Shown here piece after piece: positions 1-8,390 of a stretch of 64,000 nucleotides of DNA. How positions within the stretch are numbered: the stretch's first letter is position 1; each line of letters opens with the position of its first letter. Origin of the DNA: Marinirhabdus gelatinilytica. GTDB taxonomy: Bacteria > Bacteroidota > Bacteroidia > Flavobacteriales > Flavobacteriaceae. The notes beneath the pieces are model-generated. The model ran no database searches, was not told the origin of the DNA, and saw nothing but the letters and a program-made list of their open reading frames with translations. A program made the position numbers and the translations under genes. The stretch is from NCBI RefSeq assembly GCF_003353425.1, contig NZ_QRAO01000005.1, positions 62,001 through 126,000 of the forward strand, read 5' to 3'.

Positions 1-1211
1 AAAACCAATTTCAGCAACCAGTTTGAGGTAACACCCTCTATGGGTTCCTCTCGAGCAGGGTAGATATCCAGCAACAATACTTCATCAAATTGTGCCAAGC
101 TTTGGGCAAACCCCTTGGCAAAATCCTTAGTCCTGCTGAAGAGATGTGGCTGAAAGACGATAACTTTTTCATCTTCCGGGTACATTTCTGAAACGGCTTG
201 GTACAAAGCATTTATTTCGGTAGGGTGATGGGCGTAATCATCTATCAAAACCAAATCGTCCCTTTTTATTTTATACGAGAACCTACGCTCCACCCCCTTA
301 AAGGTCGCTAAAGCTTTGGGAAGGCAATGGGTTGGGGAACCAGCTAGCATTGCCATTCCCAGAGCTGTTACAGCATTATGTAGGTTGTGATGTCCGGGTA
401 GGTGAAATTGTAAATTATTTATAGTTTCCGCAGGTGTTTTCAGGTCGAAAATATAGGCGCCATCTTCAATACGTACATTTTGCGCTTCAAACGCTGCCGC
501 TTCTTCAATAGCGACAGACTGCCCCTCTAGCGGTAGCCCTTTTTTAAACAATAGGTTATTTTTTTCTGGAAGTAAATCCGCAAATTCCCTGAACGCACCT
601 TGAATTGAAGTTTCAGTTCCGTAGATGTCCAAGTGATCTGCATCCATAGAAGTAACGCAGGCAATATCTGGGCTCAAGGTAAGGAACGAACGGTCAAACT
701 CATCGGCCTCCACCACGGTGATCTGGGTACCTTTTGAAATAAAATTCGAGTTGTAGTTCTCGGCAATTCCCCCTAAAAAAGCAGTGACCGGCATCTCGCA
801 GTACGCCAACAAATGACCCAATATGGCGCTTGTTGTTGTCTTACCATGAGTGCCGGCTACCGCCAAACATAAAGTGTTTCGTGTTACCTCACCAAGCAGC
901 TGGGACCGCTTGATAACGGTATAATTATTTTCCCTGAACCAGTTTAACAAGCTATTAGCCCTTGGGATAGCTGGGGTGTACACCACCAAGGTCTCTTCTT
1001 TTTGCTGGATATGCGCTGGAATTTCGTCAACAGTATCTACAAAGGTAATCCCAATACCCTCTGAATTTAATGCTCGCGTAAGATTGGTTTCAGTCTTGTC
1101 ATACCCAAACACGGCAAAACCCTTCAACTTTGCGAAACGGGCGAGCGCACTCATCCCTATCCCGCCAATGCCGATGAAGTAAATGGTTTGTATGTTGTTT
1201 AAAAGGCTCAT
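1..1211 (-). CDS. murC: UDP-N-acetylmuramate--L-alanine ligase, partial
   Basis: Cytoplasmic ATP-dependent ligase that adds L-Ala to UDP-MurNAc, the first Mur ligase step of peptidoglycan synthesis. Reading from the ATG at 1211 gives MSLLNNIQTIYFIGIGGIG, the MurC-type N-terminal dinucleotide-like loop, followed by the Mur ligase ATP loop GTHGKTTTSA (about residue 115) and the SMDADHLD and DDYAHHPTEI motifs. The frame is open to the left edge, so about 403 codons are present and the C-terminus is missing. It is the last dcw gene visible; ftsQ, ftsA and ftsZ would be expected beyond the edge. A palindrome at 1256-1308 separates it from murG. Confidence 0.97.
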   Translation of the reverse strand, partial: MSLLNNIQTIYFIGIGGIGMSALARFAKLKGFAVFGYDKTETNLTRALNSEGIGITFVDTVDEIPAHIQQKEETLVVYTPAIPRANSLLNWFRENNYTVIKRSQLLGEVTRNTLCLAVAGTHGKTTTSAILGHLLAYCEMPVTAFLGGIAENYNSNFISKGTQITVVEADEFDRSFLTLSPDIACVTSMDADHLDIYGTETSIQGAFREFADLLPEKNNLLFKKGLPLEGQSVAIEEAAAFEAQNVRIEDGAYIFDLKTPAETINNLQFHLPGHHNLHNAVTALGMAMLAGSPTHCLPKALATFKGVERRFSYKIKRDDLVLIDDYAHHPTEINALYQAVSEMYPEDEKVIVFQPHLFSRTKDFAKGFAQSLAQFDEVLLLDIYPAREEPIEGVTSNWLLKLV

Positions 1212-1255
1212 ATTTTATACGAACAAGCGGGTTTTCTTATATTAAAATTCTGTCT

Positions 1256-1308
1256 AAACATCCCCCTAGCCCACCCCTTTAAAGGAGAGTAATGGGATGA
1301 GGATGTTT
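1256..1308. repeat. Intergenic palindrome between murC and murG
   Basis: The ends AAACATCC and GGATGTTT are inverted copies, and between them are CCCACCCCTTTAAAGG and GGAGAGTAATGGG, which also partly pair. The right arm contains the murG stop codon (1307-1309). The same style of C-rich arm facing a G-rich arm recurs at 5554-5688, 55366-55440 and 56227-56300, so this looks like one member of a dispersed family. It could act as a transcript processing or 3'-end signal. Confidence 0.6.
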
Positions 1309-2407
1309 ACGTTTTTATCATTTTTTCAATTTCATCAACAATATCTTTTGCTGCGTTGGGCCTAGCCAATTTTTTGATATTTGCTGAAAGTTCTTTTTGT
1401 TTTGTTTCGTCTTTCAACAGCGCGGCTATTGTTTGCTGAAATGTAGCGTCGGCTTCATTTTCTTTCAATAGAATCGCTGCATTTTTTTCTGAAATAGACA
1501 GTGCGTTCTTGGTTTGGTGATCCTCGGCCACATTGGGAGAGGGAATGAAAATTACAGGTTTGCCAACCAAACACAACTCTGAAACCGAAAGTGCCCCAGC
1601 TCTCGAAATAATGATGTCTGCCGCGGCATAGGCCAAATCCATCCTATTTAAGTACGGGTGTACCTGAACAACTTTATAAGATTTTTTACCATATTCATTT
1701 TCATACAATTTTCCGCATTGCCATATTAGTTGTACGTTTTCAGTATTAAAAAAAGGCAATGTTCCATCCACCAACTGGTTTATTTTTCGAGCTCCCAAAC
1801 TGCCGCCCAACACCAACACCGTTTTTAAATTAGGATTCAGACTGAAAAACTGCTGTGCTTCTCTTCTTTTACTGGCTATTTCCAACAAATCCTGCCTTAC
1901 TGGATTGCCCGTTAGCACGATTTTTTCAGCAGGGAAGAATTTTTCCATTCCATCGTAAGCGGTGCAAATGGTGTATACCGATTTGCTCAACCATTTATTG
2001 GTAATGCCTGCGTGGCTGTTCTGCTCTTGAATAAGACAGGGAATATTCCTACCTGAAGCCACTTTTAACAAAGGTGCGCTAGCATAGCCTCCCGTACCAA
2101 TGGCGGCATTGGGCTTAAATTTTTTGATAATTTTTTTACTCTTTAGTAAACTTGATATAAGTTTAAACGGGAACATCAGATTTTTGAAAGTCAAACTTCG
2201 CTGTAATCCAGAAATCCATAATCCTTCAATCTCGTAGCCTGCCTGTGGCACCTTTTCCATTTCCATACGGTCACTGGCCCCGACGAACAGGAATTTGGCA
2301 TCGGGATAGCGCGATTGCAACTCATTGGCAATGGCAATAGCTGGATAAATGTGGCCACCGGTGCCGCCGCCGGAGATGATAAATCTGTATGGATATTTTG
2401 TTTTAAT
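1307..2407 (-). CDS. murG: UDP-GlcNAc:undecaprenyl-pyrophosphoryl-MurNAc-pentapeptide GlcNAc transferase
   Basis: Membrane-associated GT28 glycosyltransferase that converts lipid I to lipid II. The conserved N-terminal glycine loop [13 protein letters not shown], the middle GTGGYASAP and the C-terminal sugar-nucleotide region ([22 protein letters not shown]) are all present. The first ATG/GTG/TTG in frame (TTG at 2320) lies after the essential glycine loop, so it cannot be the real start. Between the upstream stop and that loop there is no ATG, GTG or TTG. The best start is ATT at 2405-2407, giving (M)[14 protein letters not shown] and 366 residues, a normal MurG length. A start further upstream through the REP-like piece at 2426-2450 is less likely. 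The function is certain; the start is inferred. Confidence 0.9.
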   Translation of the reverse strand: MKTKYPYRFIISGGGTGGHIYPAIAIANELQSRYPDAKFLFVGASDRMEMEKVPQAGYEIEGLWISGLQRSLTFKNLMFPFKLISSLLKSKKIIKKFKPNAAIGTGGYASAPLLKVASGRNIPCLIQEQNSHAGITNKWLSKSVYTICTAYDGMEKFFPAEKIVLTGNPVRQDLLEIASKRREAQQFFSLNPNLKTVLVLGGSLGARKINQLVDGTLPFFNTENVQLIWQCGKLYENEYGKKSYKVVQVHPYLNRMDLAYAAADIIISRAGALSVSELCLVGKPVIFIPSPNVAEDHQTKNALSISEKNAAILLKENEADATFQQTIAALLKDETKQKELSANIKKLARPNAAKDIVDEIEKMIKT

Positions 2408-2425
2408 ATCTTGACTTTTAATTAG

Positions 2426-2450
2426 GCTTCGACTGCGCTCAACCTGACAT
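2426..2450. repeat. REP-like palindromic fragment between ftsW and murG
   Basis: GCTTCGACTGCGCTCAACCT followed by GACAT matches the PST-type REP-like palindrome that is common in Flavobacteriaceae. It begins two bases after the ftsW stop codon in the reading direction and fills most of the ftsW-murG gap, directly upstream of the unusual murG start. Related pieces in this window are at 13184-13213, 22839-22892, 51740-51763 and 58490-58508. Confidence 0.65.
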
Positions 2451-2452
2451 TC

Positions 2453-3655
2453 CTATATTGTTTCAGAGAGGATTTCCAGTGGGTTTTCCACGGCTCCTCC
2501 CTCTTCGGTTTCTTTCTGTACTATTTCCCTTTTTGCAGCTACGCTCAACACCATACCCAGTGCAAGGCACGTCATCCAAATACTGGTCCCCCCGCTACTG
2601 ATCAATGGGAGTGTTTGTCCCGTTACGGGAAACAGTTCCACCGCAACGGCCATGTTTATCAATGCCTGAAACACAATGGGCAACCCTACACCAATCACTA
2701 ACAATTTCCCGAACATTGCCGTAGCCTTGTGTGCCACAACGACCAAACGGAACAACAATGCCAAGTAGAGAAACATTAAGAACAATGCACCCACGAGGCC
2801 AAACTCTTCCACGATAATGGCGTATATAAAGTCTGAAGACGACTGTGGCAAAAAGTTTTTCTGCACACTTTTACCCGGTCCCAGTCCTGTTACTCCGCCT
2901 GAGGCTATTGCAATTTTTGCGATTTCTATCTGGTAGTCGCCCTCGGTATCTTCTTTATCGGTGAAATTTTCTATACGACTCATCCAAGTATCCACACGGT
3001 TGCTGAAAGCACCAGGAAAGGCCATGGCTGCTAGGATAAAAAATGTAAGTGCAACCAAACCCGTACCCAATACTATCATTAAATAGCGAATTGGATATCC
3101 ACCAATAAATACCAATACAACTACCATAGCAAAGATGATGGCCGTTGTTGAAAGGTTGGCAGGGAGTATCAATGCCAATACCAAAAACACAGGCAGCCAT
3201 AAAGGCAGCAATGTTTCTTTAAAGGTGACCGTCTTGTCTTTAATCTTGCTTAAATAGCGGGCTACATACGTTAGTAATACAACCGCCGCAAGCGTTGAAG
3301 TTTGAAACGTTACTCCCACAAAAGGCACCCTAATCCAACGACTAGCGTTGGCACCTTCAATAGTATTGCCTTGCGCCATGGTAAAAATAAGCAGGAGAAT
3401 AGCAAACGGTAATGCAATAATGGAAAGCCCCTTAAAGTAGTGATACGGAATTTTATGCACCCCGTACAGAATGGCAAATCCCAATAACAGGTGCGCGAGA
3501 TGTTTCAGCAAAAACTTAAACGTATTTCCATCGCCATACAAATACGCCAAGTTACTGCTAGCACTGTACACGGGCAGGAACGAAAACAGCGCCAGCAAGC
3601 CTGCTACGGCCCAAATGGCCTTATCTCCTTGTATGTTTTTGAAAATATTCTTCAC
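2453..3655 (-). CDS. ftsW: SEDS-family peptidoglycan glycosyltransferase FtsW
   Basis: Inner-membrane lipid II polymerase of the division septum, working with the FtsI transpeptidase encoded further upstream in the same cluster. The 400-residue protein is strongly hydrophobic with about ten membrane segments. It carries the SEDS signatures GPGKSVQKNFLPQSSSDFIYA and, near the C-terminus, PVTGQTLPLISSGGTS. The start is the ATG at 3655 (MKNIFKNIQGDK). The gene lies between the four-helix-bundle gene and murG in the normal dcw order. It could be confused with RodA, but its place in the cluster supports FtsW. Confidence 0.95.
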   Translation of the reverse strand: MKNIFKNIQGDKAIWAVAGLLALFSFLPVYSASSNLAYLYGDGNTFKFLLKHLAHLLLGFAILYGVHKIPYHYFKGLSIIALPFAILLLIFTMAQGNTIEGANASRWIRVPFVGVTFQTSTLAAVVLLTYVARYLSKIKDKTVTFKETLLPLWLPVFLVLALILPANLSTTAIIFAMVVVLVFIGGYPIRYLMIVLGTGLVALTFFILAAMAFPGAFSNRVDTWMSRIENFTDKEDTEGDYQIEIAKIAIASGGVTGLGPGKSVQKNFLPQSSSDFIYAIIVEEFGLVGALFLMFLYLALLFRLVVVAHKATAMFGKLLVIGVGLPIVFQALINMAVAVELFPVTGQTLPLISSGGTSIWMTCLALGMVLSVAAKREIVQKETEEGGAVENPLEILSETI

Positions 3656-3762
3656 AGCTATGTTGTTATTGGATTCATTAATTGGACTCTAATTGCACTT
3701 AGTCAAACTTTTAAGTACGATGTTTTTCTCACTTGGTCGTTTTAATATCTATTTCTATTGTT

Positions 3763-4131
3763 TTATTTGTTATCTATTCTTTTTCTCATTGTTGTAATTG
3801 AAGCTATGGTTATGGATAAAAGTTCGTTTGCTTCAGTATGCAACCTTTTCAAGTTTTCACTTTCTTCATCTGTAAAGGCCATTAAAATTTTAATCCAATA
3901 CATACTTTCATCTGCCTCTTCTTCTACAATTTTTAATTTATTTATGAAATCTTTATCAGATTTTGTCCTACAAGCTGCCCTGTAATTTGCTCCAACTGAA
4001 GCTGAACTCCTAATTAACTGATTACAATATGTATAATACTTCCTTTGTTCTAAAAATTGGTTGCACAGTTTCCCACAATCTACCGCAAATTGAAACATTC
4101 TTTCCTTTAATTCAGTTTTGAAATCTGCCAT
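3763..4131 (-). CDS. Four helix bundle protein (23S rRNA intervening-sequence protein family)
   Basis: A 122-residue protein with the family pattern: an N-terminal helix (FAVDCGKLCNQF), the core LIRSSASVGANYRAACRTKSDKDFINKLKIVEEEADESMYWI, and a last helix rich in Glu and Leu. The family forms a homopentamer of helical bundles; its function is unknown, and members often sit inside rRNA intervening sequences or stand alone at scattered sites. Here it interrupts the dcw cluster between murD and ftsW, on the same strand. The ATG at 4131 is preferred to a TTG two codons earlier. A heptad-repeat tract lies just upstream. It is probably an insertion rather than a cell wall gene. Confidence 0.85.
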   Translation of the reverse strand: MADFKTELKERMFQFAVDCGKLCNQFLEQRKYYTYCNQLIRSSASVGANYRAACRTKSDKDFINKLKIVEEEADESMYWIKILMAFTDEESENLKRLHTEANELLSITIASITTMRKRIDNK

Positions 4132-4142
4132 TAACAATTAGT

Positions 4143-4177
4143 CAATTCGTATATCGTAATTCGTACATTGTATTTCC
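4143..4177. repeat. Degenerate 7-bp tandem repeat, five units
   Basis: The units read CAATTCG, TATATCG, TAATTCG, TACATTG, TATTTCC: constant period of 7, related but not identical units. It lies between the four-helix-bundle gene and murD. See the finding on heptad tracts. Confidence 0.65.
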
Positions 4178-4201
4178 TAAAGGGGGAGAACTCAGCTTAT
4201 A

Positions 4202-5539
4202 TTAGAGATTACGTATGGCATTTTTAAATTGTCTTCCCCTATCCTCATAATTTTCGAACAAATCGAAACTTGCACAGGCGGGGCTCAACAATACTGTATC
4301 GTTACGTTCGGCTATTTTATAAGCTACTTTTACCGCTTCTTCCATACCCGCTGTCTCCACCATAAGATCTACTATGTTGCCAAATGATTGCTTAATTTTT
4401 TCGTTATCAACTCCCAAACAGATGATAGCTTTCACCTTTTCGTTCACTAGGGGCAACAATTGGGTATAATCGTTCCCCTTGTCCACACCACCTACAATCC
4501 AAACTGTTGGGGTTTCCATACTGTCCAAGGCATAAAAAGTTGCGTTTACATTGGTAGCCTTGCTATCGTTTATGTACATAACATTATTAATTTTCAGTAC
4601 TTTTTCCAGACGGTGCTCCACGCCTTGAAAACTCTCTAAACATTCGCGAATAGTGGCTTTTCTAATCTTTAGCAAAGTGGCCACGGTAGTGGCTGCCATA
4701 GCGTTCTTGGTATTGTGCTGTCCTTGTAATCCTAATTGTGCGATTGGCATAGTATGTTGGGTATTATCAATAGTTAATAGTATATTATTGTCTTTAATAC
4801 AAGCCCCTTCCTGTACTTCTCTTTGAAGTGAAAAAGGCAGTTTTTTTGCTTTAATTTCATGGCTATCGAGCCAATTTTTTATATCTGGATCATCTCCATC
4901 GTAAATGAAATAATCATCTTCGGTTTGGTTCATGGTTATCCTGAATTTGGATGCGATGTATTTTTTATAATCGTACTCGTATCTATCCAGGTGATCTGGG
5001 CTTAGGTTGGTCAAAACCGCTATGTGCGGTGCAAATGTTTCAATACCATCTAGCTGAAAACTGCTCAACTCCAGCACATAGTTTTTGTAGTTTCCCTCTG
5101 AGACTAGCTCGGCGAAACTCTTTCCAATATTACCTCCCAACCCTACATTCAGCCCATCTTTCAACAATGCGTAGGTTAAGCTGGCTGTTGTGGTCTTTCC
5201 ATTGCTACCTGTGATGCCCACAATAGTGGCGTTGGTGTATTTAGAAGCGAATTCAATTTCTGAAATCACTTGTACCCCTTTCGCCCTCAGTTGGTCAACA
5301 ATAGCTGCCGTATCAGGTATTCCAGGGCTTTTCATCACCACATCGGCATCCAAAATTTTTGTTTCGGTATGACCGCCTTCTTCCCAGTCCAATCCATTAT
5401 CTCTAAGAACTTCTTTGTATGCTTCCTTTATTTTTCCGAAGTCTGAAACAAAGACTTCATATCCTTTTTGCTTGCCCAGAATAGCCGTTCCTACGCCACT
5501 TTCTCCTGCTCCTAATATGACTAATCTTTTGTTTTTCAT
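4202..5539 (-). CDS. murD: UDP-N-acetylmuramoyl-L-alanine--D-glutamate ligase
   Basis: Cytoplasmic ligase that adds D-Glu to UDP-MurNAc-L-Ala. The 445 residues show the N-terminal UDP-binding loop VILGAGESGVGTA, the ATP loop ITGSNGKTTTASL at about residue 108, the central NLSPDHLDRY motif, and the C-terminal HRLEKV/NDSKATNVNAT and SPACASFDLFENYEDRG motifs typical of MurD. The start is the ATG at 5539 (MKNKRLVILG). A gap of about 150 bp with a long palindrome separates it from mraY upstream. Confidence 0.97.
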   Translation of the reverse strand: MKNKRLVILGAGESGVGTAILGKQKGYEVFVSDFGKIKEAYKEVLRDNGLDWEEGGHTETKILDADVVMKSPGIPDTAAIVDQLRAKGVQVISEIEFASKYTNATIVGITGSNGKTTTASLTYALLKDGLNVGLGGNIGKSFAELVSEGNYKNYVLELSSFQLDGIETFAPHIAVLTNLSPDHLDRYEYDYKKYIASKFRITMNQTEDDYFIYDGDDPDIKNWLDSHEIKAKKLPFSLQREVQEGACIKDNNILLTIDNTQHTMPIAQLGLQGQHNTKNAMAATTVATLLKIRKATIRECLESFQGVEHRLEKVLKINNVMYINDSKATNVNATFYALDSMETPTVWIVGGVDKGNDYTQLLPLVNEKVKAIICLGVDNEKIKQSFGNIVDLMVETAGMEEAVKVAYKIAERNDTVLLSPACASFDLFENYEDRGRQFKNAIRNL

Positions 5540-5553
5540 TTAACATTTGTCTT

Positions 5554-5688
5554 AACATCCCTCTACTTATGCCTTCCTCTCATTCGTGCCTCACTCGTCG
5601 GAGGCAAGTCAAGGGGAGGATTTTATTTAAAAACCTCACTTAGGCTACTCACTCTCCTATGGAGGAGAGGGTTGGGAGTGAGGATGTT
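5554..5688. repeat. Long inverted repeat between mraY and murD
   Basis: AACATCCCTC on the left faces GAGGATGTT on the right; inside, CTCACTCTCC and GGAGGAGAGGG also face each other. The right arm ends next to the mraY stop codon (5690-5692), just as the murC-murG palindrome ends at the murG stop. It is probably a member of the dispersed palindrome family seen at 1256-1308. Confidence 0.55.
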
Positions 5689-5689
5689 C

Positions 5690-6922
5690 TTATCTTATCT
5701 TCAAGGTCACAATGGTCAAAATGGCCAAGAAAATCCCAACGATCCAGAACCGTGTCACGATCTTGCTCTCGTGAAAACCCTTTACTTGGTAATGGTGGTG
5801 CAAGGGGGACATCCTGAAAATCCTTCGACCTTCTCCAAATTTCTTTTTCGTGTATTTAAACCAGCTCACCTGTAGCACTACTGAAATATTCTCCATGAGG
5901 AAAATTCCGCAGAGCAATGGAATGAGCAGCTCTTTTCTAATAATAATGGCGATCACGGCGATTATACCCCCAATGGTCAAACTTCCTGTGTCTCCCATGA
6001 ATACTTGTGCGGGATACGCATTGTACCACAGAAACCCTATGAGCGCCCCCACGAAAGCTGTTATAAAAATGGTGACCTCGCCAGTGTTGGGTATGTACAT
6101 TACATTGAGATAGTCACTAAAAATCACGTTCCCCGAAACCCATGCAAATAGCGCCAAGGTAACTGCAATAATTGCTGAAGAGCCCGCTGCCAGACCATCA
6201 ATACCATCGGTTAGGTTGGCACCGTTGGAGACAGCTGTTATAATAAATATCACAATGGGAATAAAAATGAGCCATACATATTTTTTGGCTCCCTCCCCTG
6301 CCCAAGCAATTAATGTCTCGTAGTTAAACTCATTCTGTTTTACGAAAGGGATGGTAGTTTGCAAAGACTTTTCGGCATCGTAAAATTCCACTGGGGAGTT
6401 TTGGGTGAGTTGTTCCTGTGTATTTTGTGGGTGTATCTTCTCACGCTTAATGGTCACGTCCGAATGAAAAAACATGACAGCTCCCACAAAAATGCCCAAA
6501 CCAACTTGCCCAATGATTTTGAATTTTCCCGGTAATCCTGCTTTGTCTTTTTTGAACTTTTTGAGATAATCGTCCAAAAACCCTATCGCTCCCATCCAAA
6601 TAGTGGTGACGATGAGCATAATTACATATATGTTCTCCAACTTTGCGAAAAGCAATACAGGCACCAATGTGGCCAAAATAATGATGAGACCACCCATTGT
6701 TGGGGTTCCCGCTTTTTCGTTTTGTCCTTCCAGTCCCAAATCACGAATCTGCTCCCCCATTTGCTTGCGCTGTAGGATACGAATGATTTTTTTACCAAAA
6801 AGTGTCGCAATGACCAGCGAAAAGATAATCGCCAATGCTGCTCGAAAGGTGATAAAACCAAAAAGGCTTGCCCCTGGCATCTGGTAATTGTTTTCCAAAA
6901 ATTCGAATAAGTAGTACAGCAT
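5690..6922 (-). CDS. mraY: Phospho-N-acetylmuramoyl-pentapeptide-transferase
   Basis: Integral membrane enzyme that moves phospho-MurNAc-pentapeptide from UDP to undecaprenyl phosphate, forming lipid I. At 410 residues it is longer than the usual ~360: about 50 extra residues rich in Gln, Asn and Thr (around 155-210, [10 protein letters not shown] onward) sit between membrane segments, an extension known from Bacteroidota MraY. Diagnostic motifs are [33 protein letters not shown] and [11 protein letters not shown], which contain the catalytic aspartates and the HHH motif. One base separates it from murE, so the two are surely co-transcribed. Confidence 0.97.
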   Translation of the reverse strand: MLYYLFEFLENNYQMPGASLFGFITFRAALAIIFSLVIATLFGKKIIRILQRKQMGEQIRDLGLEGQNEKAGTPTMGGLIIILATLVPVLLFAKLENIYVIMLIVTTIWMGAIGFLDDYLKKFKKDKAGLPGKFKIIGQVGLGIFVGAVMFFHSDVTIKREKIHPQNTQEQLTQNSPVEFYDAEKSLQTTIPFVKQNEFNYETLIAWAGEGAKKYVWLIFIPIVIFIITAVSNGANLTDGIDGLAAGSSAIIAVTLALFAWVSGNVIFSDYLNVMYIPNTGEVTIFITAFVGALIGFLWYNAYPAQVFMGDTGSLTIGGIIAVIAIIIRKELLIPLLCGIFLMENISVVLQVSWFKYTKKKFGEGRRIFRMSPLHHHYQVKGFHESKIVTRFWIVGIFLAILTIVTLKIR

Positions 6923-6923
6923 C

Positions 6924-8390
6924 TTATTTATTTAGGGCGGTTAATAGTTGGTTTACAATCTTAAAATCATCAAAATCGGTTCTTTTGCCGTTTATCTCCT
7001 GATAGGTCTCATGACCTTTCCCCGCAATGAGGATGATGTCATTGGTTTCAGCTAACTGGCAAGCGGTTTTAATAGCTTGTTTCCTATCGGTTACCGAAAG
7101 GGTTTTCTTATAATTTTCAGGAGGTACGCCTTGTTCCATTTCTTCAATAATCGCCTCGGGATCTTCTGTGCGTGGGTTATCGCTTGTAAAAATGGCCTTG
7201 GTACTCAACTGGCTGGCTATATGCGCCATTTTTGGGCGCTTGGTCGTATCCCTATCGCCTCCACAACCTACTACTGTTATAAGTGTTTCATTACCCGTAC
7301 GGATTGCATTTATGGTTTCCAGTACATTTTTCAGTGCGTCTGGTGTATGTGCATAATCTACAATGGCCGTAATTTTTTCTCTTGCTGAAATAGAAAATTG
7401 AAACCTTCCATCTACACTTTCCAGCGTGCTCAACAATTGCAGGGTTTCCATTTGTTCCAGCCCCAACAATTCTGCAGTTGCGTAGATTGCCAATACGTTG
7501 TAGGCGTTAAAACTTCCAATGAGCCTTACCCACAATTCGTTGTTATTTATTTTTAGCAATAAGCCTGAAAACTGGTTCTCGAGAATTTGTGCTTTGTAAT
7601 CGGCATAACTTTTAAGGGCGTAGGTATATTTTTTTGCAGAAGTATTCTGCAGCATCACGTTTCCGTTCTTATCATCTATATTGGTGAGGGCAAAAGCAGA
7701 TTTTGGCAGGTCATCAAAAAACTTCTTTTTTACATCACGGTATTCCTTGAAATCCTTGTGATAATCTAAATGGTCGTGCGATAAATTTGTAAAAATACCT
7801 CCTGTAAAATGAAGCCCCTCGGTGCGCTTTTGGTGGATGCCGTGGCTGCTCACTTCCATAAAGCAGAACTCTACTCCCGCTGCGACCATTTTGGCCAAAT
7901 ATTTATTGATTGTCAAACTATCGGGCGTGGTGTGTGTTGCCTTGTACCCGGTTCTTCCCACTAAGATCTTTACGGTGGAAAGCAATCCGCACTCAAAGCC
8001 AGCAGCAGTAAAGAGATTGTACAACAAGGTTGAGATGGTAGTTTTCCCATTGGTACCCGTTATACCCACAAGCTTGATGCTCTCGGAAGGATTTCCGTAG
8101 TAATTTGCTGCCATCATCGCCAAGGCTTGTTGGCTATCGGCTACTTGCACATAGGTAATTCCGTTTACGATGTGCTTGGGCATCGTTTCGCAAACTACTG
8201 CCAGCGCACCTTGATTCACAGCTTTTTCAATATACTCGTGCCCATCGCTTACGGTCCCTTTAATGGCAATAAAAACATCGTCCAGCCCTATCTCCCGGCT
8301 ATCGAACTGTAGCTCACGAATGGCTACACCCGTATTGCCCACTACTTTTTCGAGGGTTACTTTGTAGAGTATGTCACGCAATATGTTCAC
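6924..8390 (-). CDS. murE: UDP-MurNAc-L-alanyl-D-glutamate--2,6-diaminopimelate ligase
   Basis: Cytoplasmic ligase that adds the third stem-peptide residue. The 488 residues include the ATP loop [14 protein letters not shown] at about 110, the TTPDS and [10 protein letters not shown] motifs, and the C-terminal SDNPRTEDP. The DNPR signature marks enzymes specific for meso-diaminopimelate rather than lysine, so the cell wall is probably of the A1-gamma type. Its ATG at 8390 overlaps the ftsI stop codon, which indicates translational coupling. Confidence 0.97.
   Translation of the reverse strand: MNILRDILYKVTLEKVVGNTGVAIRELQFDSREIGLDDVFIAIKGTVSDGHEYIEKAVNQGALAVVCETMPKHIVNGITYVQVADSQQALAMMAANYYGNPSESIKLVGITGTNGKTTISTLLYNLFTAAGFECGLLSTVKILVGRTGYKATHTTPDSLTINKYLAKMVAAGVEFCFMEVSSHGIHQKRTEGLHFTGGIFTNLSHDHLDYHKDFKEYRDVKKKFFDDLPKSAFALTNIDDKNGNVMLQNTSAKKYTYALKSYADYKAQILENQFSGLLLKINNNELWVRLIGSFNAYNVLAIYATAELLGLEQMETLQLLSTLESVDGRFQFSISAREKITAIVDYAHTPDALKNVLETINAIRTGNETLITVVGCGGDRDTTKRPKMAHIASQLSTKAIFTSDNPRTEDPEAIIEEMEQGVPPENYKKTLSVTDRKQAIKTACQLAETNDIILIAGKGHETYQEINGKRTDFDDFKIVNQLLTALNK

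Noticed and set aside
2955-3200. 81-codon minus-strand frame inside ftsW, and many similar frames opposite or within other genes
   Set aside because: They lie within well-supported genes in another frame and show no protein features of their own.
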